The notes below the pieces were generated by a model, which was not told the DNA's origin, searched no databases, and was given only the letters and a program-made list of their open reading frames with translations. From Geobacillus thermodenitrificans subsp. thermodenitrificans DSM 465 (lineage in GTDB: Bacteria > Bacillota > Bacilli > Bacillales > Anoxybacillaceae): a stretch of 64,000 nucleotides of DNA. Below are positions 46,088-57,294 of this stretch, in pieces (within the stretch, counting starts at the first letter, position 1; each line of letters begins with the position of its first letter). Position numbers and translations under genes: made by a program. The stretch lies in NCBI RefSeq assembly GCF_000496575.1, contig NZ_AYKT01000002.1, forward strand, positions 248,001 to 312,000, in the 5' to 3' direction.

Positions 46088-47650
46088 CTATTTTCGTCCG
46101 TTTTTCCCAGCTAGCCAATGAAGCCCCGGGAGATAGACGAGCTCTTCGCGCTTGATGAGCCGAAAGAACAGAAGGACAGTGATATATAAAACGATCGTCG
46201 CCACCATGGCGAACAGTGTCCATAATGACGAAGGTGTGGCTATAGGTGGATAGTGGAAAAGCACATAGCCGGCCACACCGGTGACAGTGATGGCAATCGT
46301 TGCTTTCGCATACTCGCGCGCATGGATCGAAAAGGAGACGGCTTTGACGACAGTGGCGAAATGGAGAAACGTCACAAGCACCGTGCCGATGGATGTTGCA
46401 AGCGCCGCCCCCATAATGCCTAAACTAGGACGTGAGGCGAGGGTGAAGATACAAGCGAGCTTGACGACTGCCCCGATCAAGCTGTTCGTCATGGCTGCGT
46501 TCGCCAAGTCGAGTCCTTGCAATACGGCTTGGAGCGGGCCTTGGAAATAATAAAATAAGAAGAACGGAGCCATCACTTGAATAAAGATGGCCGCTTCACT
46601 TGTGCCGTACATCCACCACATGAGCGGTTCGGCAAAAATGTATAGCACGACGGCGGAAAGACCGCCAGTGACAAGCGATAGGCGCATTGCCTGGGCGATC
46701 CGGTATTCAACTAAAACCAACTTGTTTTGCGCCATTGCCTCACTAATGGCCGGTACAAGCGCTGTCGAGAGCGCGTATGTAATGAATGACGGCAAGGTGA
46801 GCAACGGCAGCGCGTAACCGACGAGCTGGCCATACTGCTTCGTGGCGACGGAGGAGGCTACACCGGCAAGAGCTAAGCTGTTGGCGACGACGATCGGTTC
46901 GAAAAACCAAGAAAGTGAGCCGATCAAGCGGCCGCCGGTCGTTGGCAAGGCGATCCGCATGAGACGGATGAACGTCTCTTTACCGGCTTGCACGTAGCGA
47001 AAAAATTTCGCCCGCAGACGGATTGACTTTTTAAACTTAAATAAGAACAACAAATACAATAAGGCGGCTAGTTCACCAAGGACAGAAGATGCCATGGCGC
47101 CGGCGGCGGCGTACTCAACGCCATACGGCAAGAGCGGCCTTGTGCATAGAGCGATCAAGCTGATACGGACGATTTGTTCAATCAAAAGCGAGTAGGCGTG
47201 CGGCTTCATTTGTTGGCGCCCTTGAAAATAGCCGCGCAACACCGAGGAAATCGCCACGATCGGCACGACCGGGGCGATGGCCATTAGAGGGTAGTATGTG
47301 CGCGGGTCGGTGAACATCGTCTGTGAAAGCCATGGTGCAATAGCAATGAGCGTTGGCAAAAATACGGTGCTCAGCACTCCCGTCGTTGTAAGCGACACGA
47401 CAAGAATTTTTTTCACCCGCTGCCGGTCGCCGGCCGCTTCCGCCTCAGCGACGAGTTTGGAAATGGCGACAGGAAGCCCGATTTGGGTCGCCGTAATGGC
47501 TAACGATAGCGTCGGTACGGCCATCATGTACAGCCCGACCCCTTCATCCCCGATCATCCGGGCGACGACGATACGGTTGATGAAACCGAGAATTTTCGTA
47601 ATAAAACCGGCGGCGATTAAAATGATCGTCCCTTGCAAAAATTTAGACAT
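46088..47650 (-). CDS. spoVB: Stage V sporulation protein B (MOP-family flippase)
   Basis: A 520-residue polytopic protein with about 14 membrane segments, of the MATE-like polysaccharide flippase (MOP) family. SpoVB is needed for spore cortex synthesis and is thought to export a cortex precursor. ATG 47650 gives MSKFLQGTIILIAAGFITK, the usual family start; the ATG at 47692 lacks a ribosome site. Order before comN and secDF matches B. subtilis. Confidence 0.9.
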   Translation of the reverse strand: MSKFLQGTIILIAAGFITKILGFINRIVVARMIGDEGVGLYMMAVPTLSLAITATQIGLPVAISKLVAEAEAAGDRQRVKKILVVSLTTTGVLSTVFLPTLIAIAPWLSQTMFTDPRTYYPLMAIAPVVPIVAISSVLRGYFQGRQQMKPHAYSLLIEQIVRISLIALCTRPLLPYGVEYAAAGAMASSVLGELAALLYLLFLFKFKKSIRLRAKFFRYVQAGKETFIRLMRIALPTTGGRLIGSLSWFFEPIVVANSLALAGVASSVATKQYGQLVGYALPLLTLPSFITYALSTALVPAISEAMAQNKLVLVEYRIAQAMRLSLVTGGLSAVVLYIFAEPLMWWMYGTSEAAIFIQVMAPFFLFYYFQGPLQAVLQGLDLANAAMTNSLIGAVVKLACIFTLASRPSLGIMGAALATSIGTVLVTFLHFATVVKAVSFSIHAREYAKATIAITVTGVAGYVLFHYPPIATPSSLWTLFAMVATIVLYITVLLFFRLIKREELVYLPGLHWLAGKNGRK

Positions 47651-47690
47651 CTTCTTTCCCTGCCTTCTCAAATGCCTTAATCTTTTATAC

Positions 47691-47720
47691 AATATATGCT
47701 AGATACATGGCCAAGCATGA
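47691..47720 (-). promoter_or_regulatory. Weak sigma-E-like promoter candidate of spoVB
   Basis: On the minus strand TCATGCT, 15 bases, then CATATATT. Both boxes deviate from the sigma-E consensus; spoVB is sigma-E dependent in B. subtilis. Confidence 0.35.
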
Positions 47721-47757
47721 CAAGGATCATAGCTGGCATGGCGCGGGAGGGTGAGAG

Positions 47758-48048
47758 ATGGAAGGGGAAAAACGGCTGCGCGAACAGCTCATGCCGGCGC
47801 TCGAATGCAAATATGACGAGTTTCATTTGCTCGGTTACACACAAGTAACGATCGACGGGCTATGGGAATGTTTGTGTGCTCGAAAGTGGAAAAACGCGCT
47901 GGCGGAAAAAAAACTATATGAGCTTGTCAGCGACATTTTGTCGCTTTCGCCGGGGGAATACATGGCATTTTTGACGATGCGTTCGTATGAACAGCAGCGG
48001 GAAACTGGCGGTGATGATTTAGAAAACGTTCTCAAAGAGTTGTTATAG
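47758..48048 (+). CDS. comN: Post-transcriptional regulator ComN
   Basis: A 96-residue protein of the ComN family (YrzD), which in B. subtilis affects comE mRNA and competence. Charged, helical, no membrane segment; the conserved centre is KYDEFHLLGYTQVTIDGLWECL. GGGAGGGTGAG precedes the ATG. It lies between spoVB and secDF as in B. subtilis. Confidence 0.85.
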   Translation: MEGEKRLREQLMPALECKYDEFHLLGYTQVTIDGLWECLCARKWKNALAEKKLYELVSDILSLSPGEYMAFLTMRSYEQQRETGGDDLENVLKELL

Positions 48049-48167
48049 CGAAAAATTGACACCAATGGCCGACTGGCGCATAATGGAAGTCGAAGCCGAT
48101 GTGTTCAACGATGGTGCTGTAGAAGCCGCCGGGCGTCAAGATGAATCGAAGGAGGATTTTACAACGA

Positions 48168-50420
48168 ATGGTAAAACGAAGTCGCATCGTCACGTTTTTT
48201 TTGCTCGTGCTCCTATTGGCTGGAGTGATCGGACCGACGATTCAAGGAATTTTACATAATATCAAGCTCGGCCTTGATTTGCAAGGCGGCTTTGAAGTGT
48301 TGTATGAGGTGAAGCCGGCGAAAAAAGGCGATAAAATTGACCAGGAAACGCTCCAAAGCACGGTCAGCGCCTTAAACAAGCGGATTAACGTCCTCGGCGT
48401 CAGTGAGCCGCGCGTCGACATCGAAGGTGAAAACCGTATTCGCGTCCAACTCGCCGGGGTGAAAGATCAAAACGAGGCACGCGAAATTTTGGCCACCCAG
48501 GCAAAGTTGACGTTCCGTGACGTCAATGACAACGTGCTCATGGACGGGAGCGATCTTGTCCAAGGCGGAGCGAAGCTGTCGTTTGATGAGAACGGCCAGC
48601 CGAGTGTCGCTATTAAATTGAAAGATGCCGATAAGTTTCGCCAAGTGACGGAAAAAGTGTACAACATGGGGCCGCCGAACAATATTTTGGTCATTTGGCT
48701 TGATTTTGAAGAAGGGGTTGACTCGTACCAAAAAGAAGCGGGCAAAGTGGATCCGAAATTTATTTCCGCTGCTTCGGTCAACCAAGTTTTCAATCAGACA
48801 GACGTGTCGATTGTCGGCAACTTTACGGTGAAAGAAGCACAGCAGCTGGCTGATCTGTTAAACGCCGGCGCGCTTCCAGTCGAATTGCATGAAATTTACT
48901 CGACGTCTGTTGGCGCCCAATTCGGGAAAAACGCCCTGCAAACAACGATGTTGGCTGGCATCATCGGTGTTGCTGCCATCTTCTTGTTTATGATTTGGTT
49001 TTACCGATTGCCAGGCGTGATTGCCGTCATTACACTGTCGGTGTACATTTATTTGATTCTGTTATTGTTTGATTGGATGAACGGCGTCTTGACGTTGCCA
49101 GGCATTGCCGCCCTTATTTTAGGGGTCGGGATGGCGGTCGACGCCAACATTATTACGTATGAGCGAATCAAGGAAGAGCTAAAGCTTGGCAAATCGATGC
49201 TGTCGGCGTTTCGCGCCGGCAACCGAGGTTCGTTTGCAACGATTTTTGACGCCAACATTACGACGATCATCGCCGGCGTCGTCCTGTTCATTTACGGAAC
49301 AAGCTCGGTCAAAGGGTTCGCGACGATGCTCATTATCAGCATTGTCGCCAGCTTTGTCACTGCTGTCTACGGCACGCGTCTTTTGCTCGGGCTGCTCGTC
49401 TCAAGCCGCTGGCTTGATAAGAAACCGGGTTATTTCGGCGTGAAAAAATCGGAAATCTTAAACATTGCCGAAACGACCGATGAGACAGAAGTGCCGACGA
49501 AGTTTGACCGTTGGGATTTTATCAAACATAGCAAAAAGTTTTTCCTGTTCTCCATCGCCTTGGCGATTGCCGGGGTCATTTCACTTTTTGCCATGGGGCT
49601 CAATCTCGGCATTGATTTCACGAGCGGGACGCGCATTGAGGTGACGAGCAGCCAACCGATCGACGCCAAGGAGCTAAGCGACTATTTTGAACAGCTTGGT
49701 CACAAGCCGGAGGATGTCGTTTTATCTGGCACGGACGGGAAAACAGGCGTCGTCCGCTTGATCGGAGTGCTTGACAAGCAGGAAATTGCGAAAATCAAAA
49801 GTGAGCTGAAAACGACGTACGGGCATGAACCCAACATCAGCACCGTGTCGCCCGTTGTCGGCAAGCAGTTAGCGCGAAACGCGCTCATTGCCGTGCTCAT
49901 TTCGTCGATTGGGATCATTCTTTATGTGACGATCCGCTTTGAATGGCGGATGGCGTTAGCTGCTATCATCGCCTTATTGCACGATGCGTTTTTCATCATT
50001 ACTGTGTTCAGCTTGACGCGGCTTGAGGTTGATTTGACGTTCATCGCCGCCGTGTTGACGATCATTGGTTACTCGATCAATGATACGATTGTCACGTTTG
50101 ACCGCATTCGCGATCTCATGAAAAAACGGAAAGTGAAAACGGTCGACGATTTAAGGCACATCGTCAACCGAGCGTTGCAGCAAACGTTCACACGCTCAAT
50201 CAACACCGTATTGACCGTTTTGTTTACGGTGATTGCCTTACTTCTGTTTGGCAGCGAGGCGATCCGCAACTTCAACCTTGCCTTGCTCGCCGGCCTGTTG
50301 TGCGGCGTCTATTCCTCGCTGTTTATCGCTGCACAGCTGTGGCTCGTTTGGAAAGGAAATGCGCTCAAAAAAGGCAAAGGGACGAAAAAAATCACGCCGG
50401 AAACCGAGCCGCACCTGTAA
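48168..50420 (+). CDS. secDF: Fused protein-export subunit SecDF
   Basis: A 750-residue fusion of SecD and SecF, as in B. subtilis, that uses the proton gradient to pull exported proteins across the membrane. The SecD half holds DLQGGFEVLYEV and the GVGMAVDANIITYERIKEE membrane block (near 320-340); the SecF half holds GIDFTSGTRIEV and GYSINDTIVTFDRIRD. Twelve membrane segments expected. ATG 48168 follows AAGGAGG; ATG 48141 lies before it. Confidence 0.96.
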   Translation: MVKRSRIVTFFLLVLLLAGVIGPTIQGILHNIKLGLDLQGGFEVLYEVKPAKKGDKIDQETLQSTVSALNKRINVLGVSEPRVDIEGENRIRVQLAGVKDQNEAREILATQAKLTFRDVNDNVLMDGSDLVQGGAKLSFDENGQPSVAIKLKDADKFRQVTEKVYNMGPPNNILVIWLDFEEGVDSYQKEAGKVDPKFISAASVNQVFNQTDVSIVGNFTVKEAQQLADLLNAGALPVELHEIYSTSVGAQFGKNALQTTMLAGIIGVAAIFLFMIWFYRLPGVIAVITLSVYIYLILLLFDWMNGVLTLPGIAALILGVGMAVDANIITYERIKEELKLGKSMLSAFRAGNRGSFATIFDANITTIIAGVVLFIYGTSSVKGFATMLIISIVASFVTAVYGTRLLLGLLVSSRWLDKKPGYFGVKKSEILNIAETTDETEVPTKFDRWDFIKHSKKFFLFSIALAIAGVISLFAMGLNLGIDFTSGTRIEVTSSQPIDAKELSDYFEQLGHKPEDVVLSGTDGKTGVVRLIGVLDKQEIAKIKSELKTTYGHEPNISTVSPVVGKQLARNALIAVLISSIGIILYVTIRFEWRMALAAIIALLHDAFFIITVFSLTRLEVDLTFIAAVLTIIGYSINDTIVTFDRIRDLMKKRKVKTVDDLRHIVNRALQQTFTRSINTVLTVLFTVIALLLFGSEAIRNFNLALLAGLLCGVYSSLFIAAQLWLVWKGNALKKGKGTKKITPETEPHL

Positions 50421-50427
50421 TGTCCGC

Positions 50428-50469
50428 ACCGGAAAAAGTGCTTGCGCTTTTTCCGGTGCTTTTTCTTTT
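50428..50469 (+). terminator. Terminator of secDF
   Basis: ACCGGAAAAAG pairs with CTTTTTCCGGT around TGCTTGCG, followed by GCTTTTTCTTTT. Confidence 0.92.
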
Positions 50470-50565
50470 GACGACGATGCTTGGAACGGAAAATGGATAC
50501 ACTAATGGCCAGATGAAACATAAACGGCTGGGATGCTGCTAGACGTGAAGTGGGGGAAGATGGCC

Positions 50566-51468
50566 ATGGAAAACGAACAGCGATTCAGGCAGGCGAAAAC
50601 AGCGGCGATCATTGGCATTGTCGGCAACATAGCGCTTGCCGCCATCAAGGCAATCGTTGGGGTGTGGAGCCAAAGTCAGGCACTGATCGCCGATGCCGCT
50701 CATTCGGCATCCGATGTTGCTGGATCGTTCGCCGTTTGGATCGGACTGCGAGCCGCGGCGCGCCCGCCGGATGAAGACCATCCGTACGGGCACGGAAAAG
50801 CGGAATCGATCGCTGCCATTATTGTGGCGGTCCTTTTGTTTCTTGTTGGGCTCGAGATCGGACGATCAGCGCTCATGTCGTTTTTCGCCCCACTGTCGCC
50901 ACCGGGGATGGCGGCCATTTATGTTCTGTTGTTATCGATCGTTGTCAAAGAGGCGATGTTTCGCTATAAATACCGGCTAGGGAAACAGCTCAATAGCGAT
51001 GCCTTAGTTGTCAACGCCTATGAACATCGCTCTGACGTCTTCTCTTCACTTGCTGCGCTCGTTGGTGTTGGTGCTGCCATTCTCGGCGGAAAGTGGGAAA
51101 TCGGCTGGCTCGTGTATGCCGACCCGCTCGCTGGGCTATTCGTCGCCATTCTTGTTTTAAAAATGGCGTGGGAGCTTGGTCGGAAGTCGATCCATACGGC
51201 AATCGACCACGTGCTCCATGAGGAGGAAACGGGCTATTTGCGGGAGGCGGTGCTGTCGGTTCCTGACGTGCGGCAAATTAACGAGCTATATGCGCGCGAG
51301 CATGGTCATTACGTTATTGTCGATTTGAAGATCGCCGTTGATCCACGGCTGACAGTCGAAGAAGGACACCGGATTGGGAAAAAAGTAAAGGAAAAGTTGC
51401 TGACACTTCCGCGCGTCCGCAACGTGATGGTGCATATCAATCCGTATGATCCGCAAAAAAACACGTAA
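50566..51468 (+). CDS. Cation diffusion facilitator transporter
   Basis: A 300-residue divalent-metal efflux protein (zinc, iron or manganese type). Six membrane segments fill about 1-210, with metal-site motifs HSASDV (helix II) and HRSD (helix V), and HPYGHGKAE after helix II. The cytoplasmic C-terminal domain (about 210-300) matches the ZT_dimer fold. Of three in-frame ATGs (50533, 50560, 50566), 50566 has the best distance from GTGGGGG. Metal preference cannot be told from sequence alone. Confidence 0.9.
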   Translation: MENEQRFRQAKTAAIIGIVGNIALAAIKAIVGVWSQSQALIADAAHSASDVAGSFAVWIGLRAAARPPDEDHPYGHGKAESIAAIIVAVLLFLVGLEIGRSALMSFFAPLSPPGMAAIYVLLLSIVVKEAMFRYKYRLGKQLNSDALVVNAYEHRSDVFSSLAALVGVGAAILGGKWEIGWLVYADPLAGLFVAILVLKMAWELGRKSIHTAIDHVLHEEETGYLREAVLSVPDVRQINELYAREHGHYVIVDLKIAVDPRLTVEEGHRIGKKVKEKLLTLPRVRNVMVHINPYDPQKNT

Positions 51469-51473
51469 TGTCG

Positions 51474-51503
51474 TTGCCTGCCCTTTTCTCCTTTTTGTAT
51501 AAT
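51474..51503 (+). promoter_or_regulatory. Sigma-A promoter of recJ-apt
   Basis: TTGCCT (51474-51479), an 18-base spacer and a perfect TATAAT (51498-51503), 22 bases before the recJ start. Confidence 0.65.
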
Positions 51504-51525
51504 AAGGAGAGTTGAGGTGGGGGAC

Positions 51526-53883
51526 ATGTTAAAAGCGAAAACGCGTTGGGAAGTAGATTGCCCCGACGAACAGACGGTGAGGCGGCTGGCCGAGGAAGCC
51601 GACATCGCGCCGTTGTTAGCAAAGCTTCTTGTCCGCCGTGGCGTGCGGACGGCAGCGGAAGCGGCCGCGTTTCTTGATCCCCTTGGACAGCCGTTTCATG
51701 ATCCGTTTCTACTTGATGGGATGGAACGGGCGGTTCGGCGCTTAGAGCGGGCGATCAACACCGGCGAACTTGTGCTTGTCTATGGCGACTATGATGCCGA
51801 TGGCGTCTGCAGTACGTCGGTGATGGTGAGCGCCCTTAAAGAGGCGGGAGCGTCGGTCGAATTCTACATTCCCAATCGCTTTACGGAAGGATACGGTCCG
51901 AATCTGGCGGCATTTCGTGCCGCGAAAGAGCGGGGCGTGTCCGTTATTGTGACGGTCGACAATGGAATTGCAGCGGTCGATGAAATCGCTGCCGCTAATG
52001 AGTGGGGGCTTGATGTCATTGTGACCGACCACCATGAACCGGGTCCGGTGTTACCGGAGGCGTACGCGATCATTCATCCGAAAAAGCCGGGAAGTACATA
52101 CCCGTTTCGCGATTTGGCCGGCGTCGGCGTCGCATTTAAAGTTGCTCATGCGTTGCTTGGACGGGTGCCGCGCCATTTGCTTGATTTGGTAGCGATCGGG
52201 ACGATTGCCGACTTAGTGCCGCTCGTTGGGGAAAACCGTCTGCTCGCCGCACAAGGGCTCGAGGCGCTGCGCGAAACGAACCGCGTTGGGTTGCGCGCCC
52301 TTTGGCGGCAATGCCGTATTGATGCGATGACAGTAAATGAACAGACGGTCGGTTTTGCTATCGCGCCGCGGCTGAATGCGGCCGGCCGCCTCGGCGGCGC
52401 CGATCCGGCCGTGGCGCTGTTAATGACAGACGATGAGGGCGAAGCCGCACGGTTGGCCCAAGAAATGGATGAACTAAACCGTGAACGCCAGCAGCTTGTG
52501 GCGCAAATGGCTGAAGAAGCGGCAGAGATGGTACGGCGTCAGTTTCCGCCTGAAGAGCATCGCGTTCTTGTTGTCGCGGGTGAAGGATGGAATCCGGGGG
52601 TTGTTGGCATCGTTGCCTCGAAACTTGTTGAGCAGTTTTATCGTCCAGCGGTTGTGCTTTCGATGGATCGGGAAAAAGGAATCGCCAAAGGGTCGGCTCG
52701 CAGCATTCACGGCTTTGACCTCTTTGCAAGTTTATCGCAATGTCGTGACATTTTGCCTCATTTTGGTGGCCATCCGATGGCGGCGGGAATGACCTTAGCG
52801 CTTGATGATGTCGAAGAACTGCGGGAGCGGTTGAATGCCATCGCCGCTAGGACGTTGTCAGATGATGATTTTACACCGCCGACGTTTATTGATGCTGCCT
52901 GCTCTGTTGATGAGCTGACGTTGTCGGCCGCGCGCAGCTTTGAGCGGCTTGCCCCGTTTGGTGTCAGCAATCCGCGGCCGCTTCTTCTTATTGAAGAGGT
53001 GGCGGTTGAAACGATGCGCCGCGTCGGAGCGAACGGCGCCCATATGAAAGCGGTCTTTTCCCAAAATGGTGCAGCGATTGATGCCATTGGCTTCGGTCTC
53101 GGGCCGCTTTGCGAGGAGATCGCCCCTGGGGCGTGCGTCTCGGCCGTCGGAGAGCTTTCGGTAAATGAATGGAACGGGTTAGCGAAGCCGCAGTTGTCGT
53201 TATGTGATGTAGCGGTAAGCAGCTGCCAAGTGTTTGATGTCCGCGGCTGCCGCGATGTCCACCCGCTTATTGAGCGAATGCCGAAAGAGAAACGGCTGCT
53301 TGTCCTGTTTCGCCGCGAAACCGAAAATCAATTAGATTTGGCGGCGTTTCGCGACGAACTTCATTATGTAGCAAGTGATGAAGAGGCGGGCGCCTTGGCG
53401 ATTGACGGCCGCTATGTCGTGCTGCTTGACTTGCCGCCAAAGCTCCGCCGACTCGCTGTCTTGCTTGGCAACGGGCAGCCGGAGCGCATTTACGCGGTGT
53501 TTGCGCAGCCGGAAGCGCAGTTTTTTCGCACGTTTCCGACGCGCGACCATTTTAAATGGTTTTATGCCTTTTTGCATAAATACCGTTCGTTTCCGCTCGC
53601 CGAGCGGGGCGGACAGCTGGCGCGCGCCCGTGGCTGGACGGAAGAGACGGTTCATTTTATGGCGAAAGTATTTTTAGAGCTTGAGTTTATTCGCGAACAA
53701 GACGGCGTCATCTCACTTGTCCATGCGCCAGAGAAGCGTGATTTGCATGAATCACCGACATATCGCCGCCGGCGGGACGAGCTTGAGGTGGAACAGCAGT
53801 TATTATATTCCACTTATGAGCAGTTGAAACGCTGTTTAGCAGAAATGACACGTTCGCAAACGTACGAGGAGGCAAACGTATAA
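51526..53883 (+). CDS. recJ: Single-stranded-DNA exonuclease RecJ
   Basis: A 785-residue 5'-3' exonuclease for recombination and repair. DHH-family motifs: [13 protein letters not shown] (near 80), [15 protein letters not shown] (near 160) and the DHHA1 block [11 protein letters not shown] (near 410). An OB-like domain follows, then the C-terminal extension common in Bacillus. ATG 51526 gives [10 protein letters not shown], matching the B. subtilis start. The stop overlaps the apt ATG (TAATG). Confidence 0.95.
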   Translation: MLKAKTRWEVDCPDEQTVRRLAEEADIAPLLAKLLVRRGVRTAAEAAAFLDPLGQPFHDPFLLDGMERAVRRLERAINTGELVLVYGDYDADGVCSTSVMVSALKEAGASVEFYIPNRFTEGYGPNLAAFRAAKERGVSVIVTVDNGIAAVDEIAAANEWGLDVIVTDHHEPGPVLPEAYAIIHPKKPGSTYPFRDLAGVGVAFKVAHALLGRVPRHLLDLVAIGTIADLVPLVGENRLLAAQGLEALRETNRVGLRALWRQCRIDAMTVNEQTVGFAIAPRLNAAGRLGGADPAVALLMTDDEGEAARLAQEMDELNRERQQLVAQMAEEAAEMVRRQFPPEEHRVLVVAGEGWNPGVVGIVASKLVEQFYRPAVVLSMDREKGIAKGSARSIHGFDLFASLSQCRDILPHFGGHPMAAGMTLALDDVEELRERLNAIAARTLSDDDFTPPTFIDAACSVDELTLSAARSFERLAPFGVSNPRPLLLIEEVAVETMRRVGANGAHMKAVFSQNGAAIDAIGFGLGPLCEEIAPGACVSAVGELSVNEWNGLAKPQLSLCDVAVSSCQVFDVRGCRDVHPLIERMPKEKRLLVLFRRETENQLDLAAFRDELHYVASDEEAGALAIDGRYVVLLDLPPKLRRLAVLLGNGQPERIYAVFAQPEAQFFRTFPTRDHFKWFYAFLHKYRSFPLAERGGQLARARGWTEETVHFMAKVFLELEFIREQDGVISLVHAPEKRDLHESPTYRRRRDELEVEQQLLYSTYEQLKRCLAEMTRSQTYEEANV

Positions 53884-54395
53884 TGGATTTAAAACAGTAT
53901 ATTACAATCGTGCCTGATTTTCCGAAACCGGGAATTTTATTTAAAGACATTACGACGCTGATGGACAACGGGGAAGCGTACAAATACGCCACCGACCAAA
54001 TTGTCGAATACGCACGCGAAAAGCAAATTGATATCGTTGTTGGTCCGGAGGCGCGCGGGTTTATCATCGGATGCCCGGTTGCCTATGCACTCGGTGTTGG
54101 TTTTGCACCGGTACGCAAAGAAGGAAAATTGCCGCGTGAAGTCGTTCGTGTTGAATACGGATTAGAGTATGGAACAGATGTGCTGACGATGCACAAAGAC
54201 GCCATCAAGCCGGGGCAGCGCGTCTTGATTACCGACGATTTGTTAGCGACAGGCGGCACGATGCGGGCGACGATCGATTTAGTCGAACAATTAGGTGGAG
54301 TAGTGGCCGGTTTGGCATTTTTAATTGAGCTCACAGAGCTTGGTGGGCGCAAAAAATTGGAAGGATACGATATTTTAACGCTCATGCAGTTTTAA
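53883..54395 (+). CDS. apt: Adenine phosphoribosyltransferase
   Basis: A 170-residue salvage enzyme that makes AMP from adenine and PRPP. Conserved start [19 protein letters not shown] and PRPP loop [14 protein letters not shown] (near 118-131). Full length. Coupled to recJ by the shared TAATG; the recJ-apt-relA order is conserved in Bacillus and links purine salvage to the (p)ppGpp gene. Confidence 0.97.
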   Translation: MDLKQYITIVPDFPKPGILFKDITTLMDNGEAYKYATDQIVEYAREKQIDIVVGPEARGFIIGCPVAYALGVGFAPVRKEGKLPREVVRVEYGLEYGTDVLTMHKDAIKPGQRVLITDDLLATGGTMRATIDLVEQLGGVVAGLAFLIELTELGGRKKLEGYDILTLMQF

Positions 54396-54400
54396 AATAG

Positions 54401-54429
54401 TCGACATTGTTCGCTTCTTCCGCTACAAT
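54401..54429 (+). promoter_or_regulatory. Sigma-A promoter of relA
   Basis: TCGACA (54401-54406), a 17-base spacer and TACAAT (54424-54429), directly after apt. The terminator-like hairpin at 54441 would lie in the first bases of this transcript. Confidence 0.65.
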
Positions 54430-54440
54430 AGAGAAAAAAG

Positions 54441-54466
54441 GGGCACTCGCACGAGTGCTCTTTCTT
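54441..54466 (+). terminator. Hairpin between the relA promoter and relA (terminator or attenuator)
   Basis: GGGCACTCG (54441-54449) pairs with CGAGTGCTC (54452-54460), followed by TTTCTT. It may simply end recJ-apt transcription, but it lies after the relA promoter and so would also meet that transcript. Confidence 0.65.
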
Positions 54467-54536
54467 ATTAACGTGATTGATGTTAACACCTTAGCGTGTG
54501 AATTTCATTTTATAAAATCAAAGGTGATCCAACCAT

Positions 54537-56735
54537 ATGGCCAATGAACAAGTGCTGACAGCGGAGCAAGTGTTTGAACAGGCGGGCTGTTATTTGTCGG
54601 AACAAGATGTCGCCTTTTTAAAAAAGGCGTATGAATTTGCGAAACACGCCCACCGCGATCAATTCCGGAAGTCGGGCGAACCATATATCATCCATCCCAT
54701 TCAAGTTGCCGGTATTTTGGCTGACTTGAAAATGGATGCGACGACGATCGCTGCTGGGTTTTTGCATGATGTCGTGGAAGATACCGAGGCGACAAAAGAG
54801 GACCTCGAGCGTGAATTCGGTGCGGATGTGGCGATGCTCGTCGATGGCGTGACGAAGCTCGGCAAAATTAAATATAAATCACAAGAGGAACAGCAGGCGG
54901 AAAACCACCGAAAAATGTTTTTGGCCATGGCGCAAGATATTCGCGTCATTTTAATTAAACTGGCCGATCGTTTGCATAACATGCGGACGTTAAAACATTT
55001 GCCAGCGGAAAAGCAGCGGCGCATCGCTAACGAAACGCTCGAAATTTTCGCCCCGCTCGCCCACCGTCTTGGCATTTCGAAAATTAAATGGGAGCTTGAG
55101 GATACCGCACTTCGTTATTTAAATCCGCAACAATATTACCGCATCGTCAACTTAATGAAGAAGAAGCGGGCTGAACGCGAGCAATATTTGGAAGAAGTCA
55201 TTCAGGAAGTGCGTGAACGGCTCAATGAAGTGCATATTCCGTGTGAAATTTCCGGGCGGCCGAAACATATTTACAGCATTTACCGAAAAATGGTTATGCA
55301 AAATAAACAGTTTAATGAAATTTATGATTTGCTTGCCGTCCGCATTATCGTCAACAGTATTAAAGACTGCTATGCCGTGCTCGGCATCATCCATACGTGC
55401 TGGAAGCCGATGCCGGGGCGGTTCAAAGACTATATCGCCATGCCGAAGCCAAACATGTATCAGTCGCTCCATACAACGGTCATCGGGCCAAAAGGTGAGC
55501 CGCTCGAGGTGCAAATCCGCACGTTCGAAATGCACCAAATCGCCGAGTTCGGGATCGCTGCCCATTGGGCGTACAAGGAAGGAAAAACGGTGAAGCCGAA
55601 CTCGTTTGAAGAAAAGTTGTCTTGGTTCAGGGAAATTTTAGAGTGGCAAAACGACGCCAGCAATGCCGAAGAGTTTATGGAGTCGCTGAAGATGGATTTG
55701 TTTTCCGACATGGTGTTCGTCTTCACGCCAAAAGGTGATGTCATCGAGCTGCCGGCCGGTTCGGTGCCGATTGATTTCGCCTACCGCATCCATTCAGAAA
55801 TCGGCAATAAAACGATCGGTGCGAAAGTCAACGGAAAAATGGTGCCGCTTGATTATAAGCTGCAAACGGGCGACATCGTCGAAATTTTAACGTCGAAGCA
55901 TTCGTATGGACCGAGCCAAGATTGGCTGAAGCTCGCCAAAACATCGCAGGCGCGCAACAAAATTCGTCAGTTTTTCAAAAAACAGCGACGGGAAGAAAAC
56001 ATTGATAAAGGCAAAGAGATGGTTGAAAAAGAAGTGCGCGGCCTCGGTTTCGAGCCGAAAGAAGTGATGACGGCTGACAACATAAAGCGCGTCGCGGAGA
56101 AATTCAATTTTTCGAACGAAGACGATATGTACGCAGCGGTTGGCTACCATGGAATTACGGCGGCGCAAATCGCCCATCGGTTGACGGAAAAATGGCGAAA
56201 GCAGCGCGATCTTGAAGAACAGCAGCGCAAACTGGCTGAAGCGGTCTCGGAAGCGAAGCTGCCGGCTGGCAAAAAACGTGACTGTGGCATTCGTGTCCAA
56301 GGAATCGACAACTTGCTCATCCGCTTGTCGCGCTGCTGTAACCCGGTGCCGGGCGATGAAATTATCGGCTTTATCACCCGCGGCCGCGGCATTTCCGTTC
56401 ACCGCGCCGACTGCCCGAACGTGCAGGTGGAAGAGGCGGCTGACCGGTTGATTCCTGTTGAATGGGAAAGCGGCACAAATGGTGAGCGTGAGTATAACGT
56501 CGACATCGAAATTATCGGCTTTGATCGCCGCGGCTTGCTGAATGAAGTGCTGCAGGCTGTAAACGAGACGCGCACCGACATTTCCGCCGTCTCCGGCCGC
56601 TCGGATCATCGGCATAAAATCGCGACGATTCATATGACCATCGCCATTCATAACATCAGCCATTTGCAAAAAGTAGTGGAACGAATTAAACAAATTCCTG
56701 ACATTTATTCAGTTCAGCGTCTGATGAACAACTAG
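54537..56735 (+). CDS. relA: Bifunctional (p)ppGpp synthetase/hydrolase RelA (Rel)
   Basis: A 732-residue long RelA/SpoT homologue. HD hydrolase domain (about 25-180; His53, HD at 77-78 and ED at 81-82 intact), synthetase domain (about 200-345), TGS (about 392-453), zinc-finger-like segment ([19 protein letters not shown], near 605) and ACT domain (about 660-730). Both catalytic sites look complete. It senses amino-acid starvation on the ribosome. dtd follows within 25 bases. Confidence 0.96.
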
Positions 56736-56757
56736 GGGTGTCGAAAGGAGGGACACA

Positions 56758-57216
56758 ATGAAAGCGGTCATCCAGCGGGCGAAGCAGGCGAGCGTCACCG
56801 TCAACGGCGAGGTCGTTGGAGCGATCGATGCGGGGCTTGTCGTGCTTCTTGGCGTCACGCACGAGGATACGGAGGCCGACGCCGCCTATTTAGCGGAGAA
56901 AATTGCTCATTTGCGCATCTTTGAAGATGAAAATGGAAAAATGAACCGTTCGTTGCTTGAAGTCGGCGGGGCGGTGCTGTCGGTGTCGCAGTTTACCCTT
57001 TACGGCGACTGTCGGAAAGGACGGCGGCCGAACTTTATGGCAGCAGCGAAACCGGATCGCGCCTTGCCGCTTTATGAGGCATTCAACACCTTCTTGCGCG
57101 GAAAAGGCATCCATGTCGAAACAGGAGTGTTCGGCGCAATGATGGACGTTTCGCTCACAAACGATGGACCAGTCACCTTGATTATCGACAGCGGTGACAA
57201 ACCGGGAAACGAATGA
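56758..57216 (+). CDS. dtd: D-aminoacyl-tRNA deacylase
   Basis: A 152-residue enzyme that hydrolyses D-amino acids from mischarged tRNA. Active-site blocks [19 protein letters not shown] (near 80-98) and the Gly-Pro motif region [10 protein letters not shown] (near 138). GAAAGGAGGG precedes the ATG. The terminator overlaps its last codons. Follows relA as in many Firmicutes. Confidence 0.95.
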
Positions 57217-57236
57217 TGTTTCCCGGTTTTTTTATT
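57199..57236 (+). terminator. Terminator of relA-dtd
   Basis: AAACCGGGAAAC (57199-57210) pairs perfectly with GTTTCCCGGTTT (57218-57229), then TTTT. The left arm is coding and the dtd stop codon lies in the loop. Confidence 0.93.
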
Positions 57237-57294
57237 TTCAGCGAAAAATGGGAAAGATGAAAACGAACCGGCGGCATAGAAAGGAGGAAAGGCG

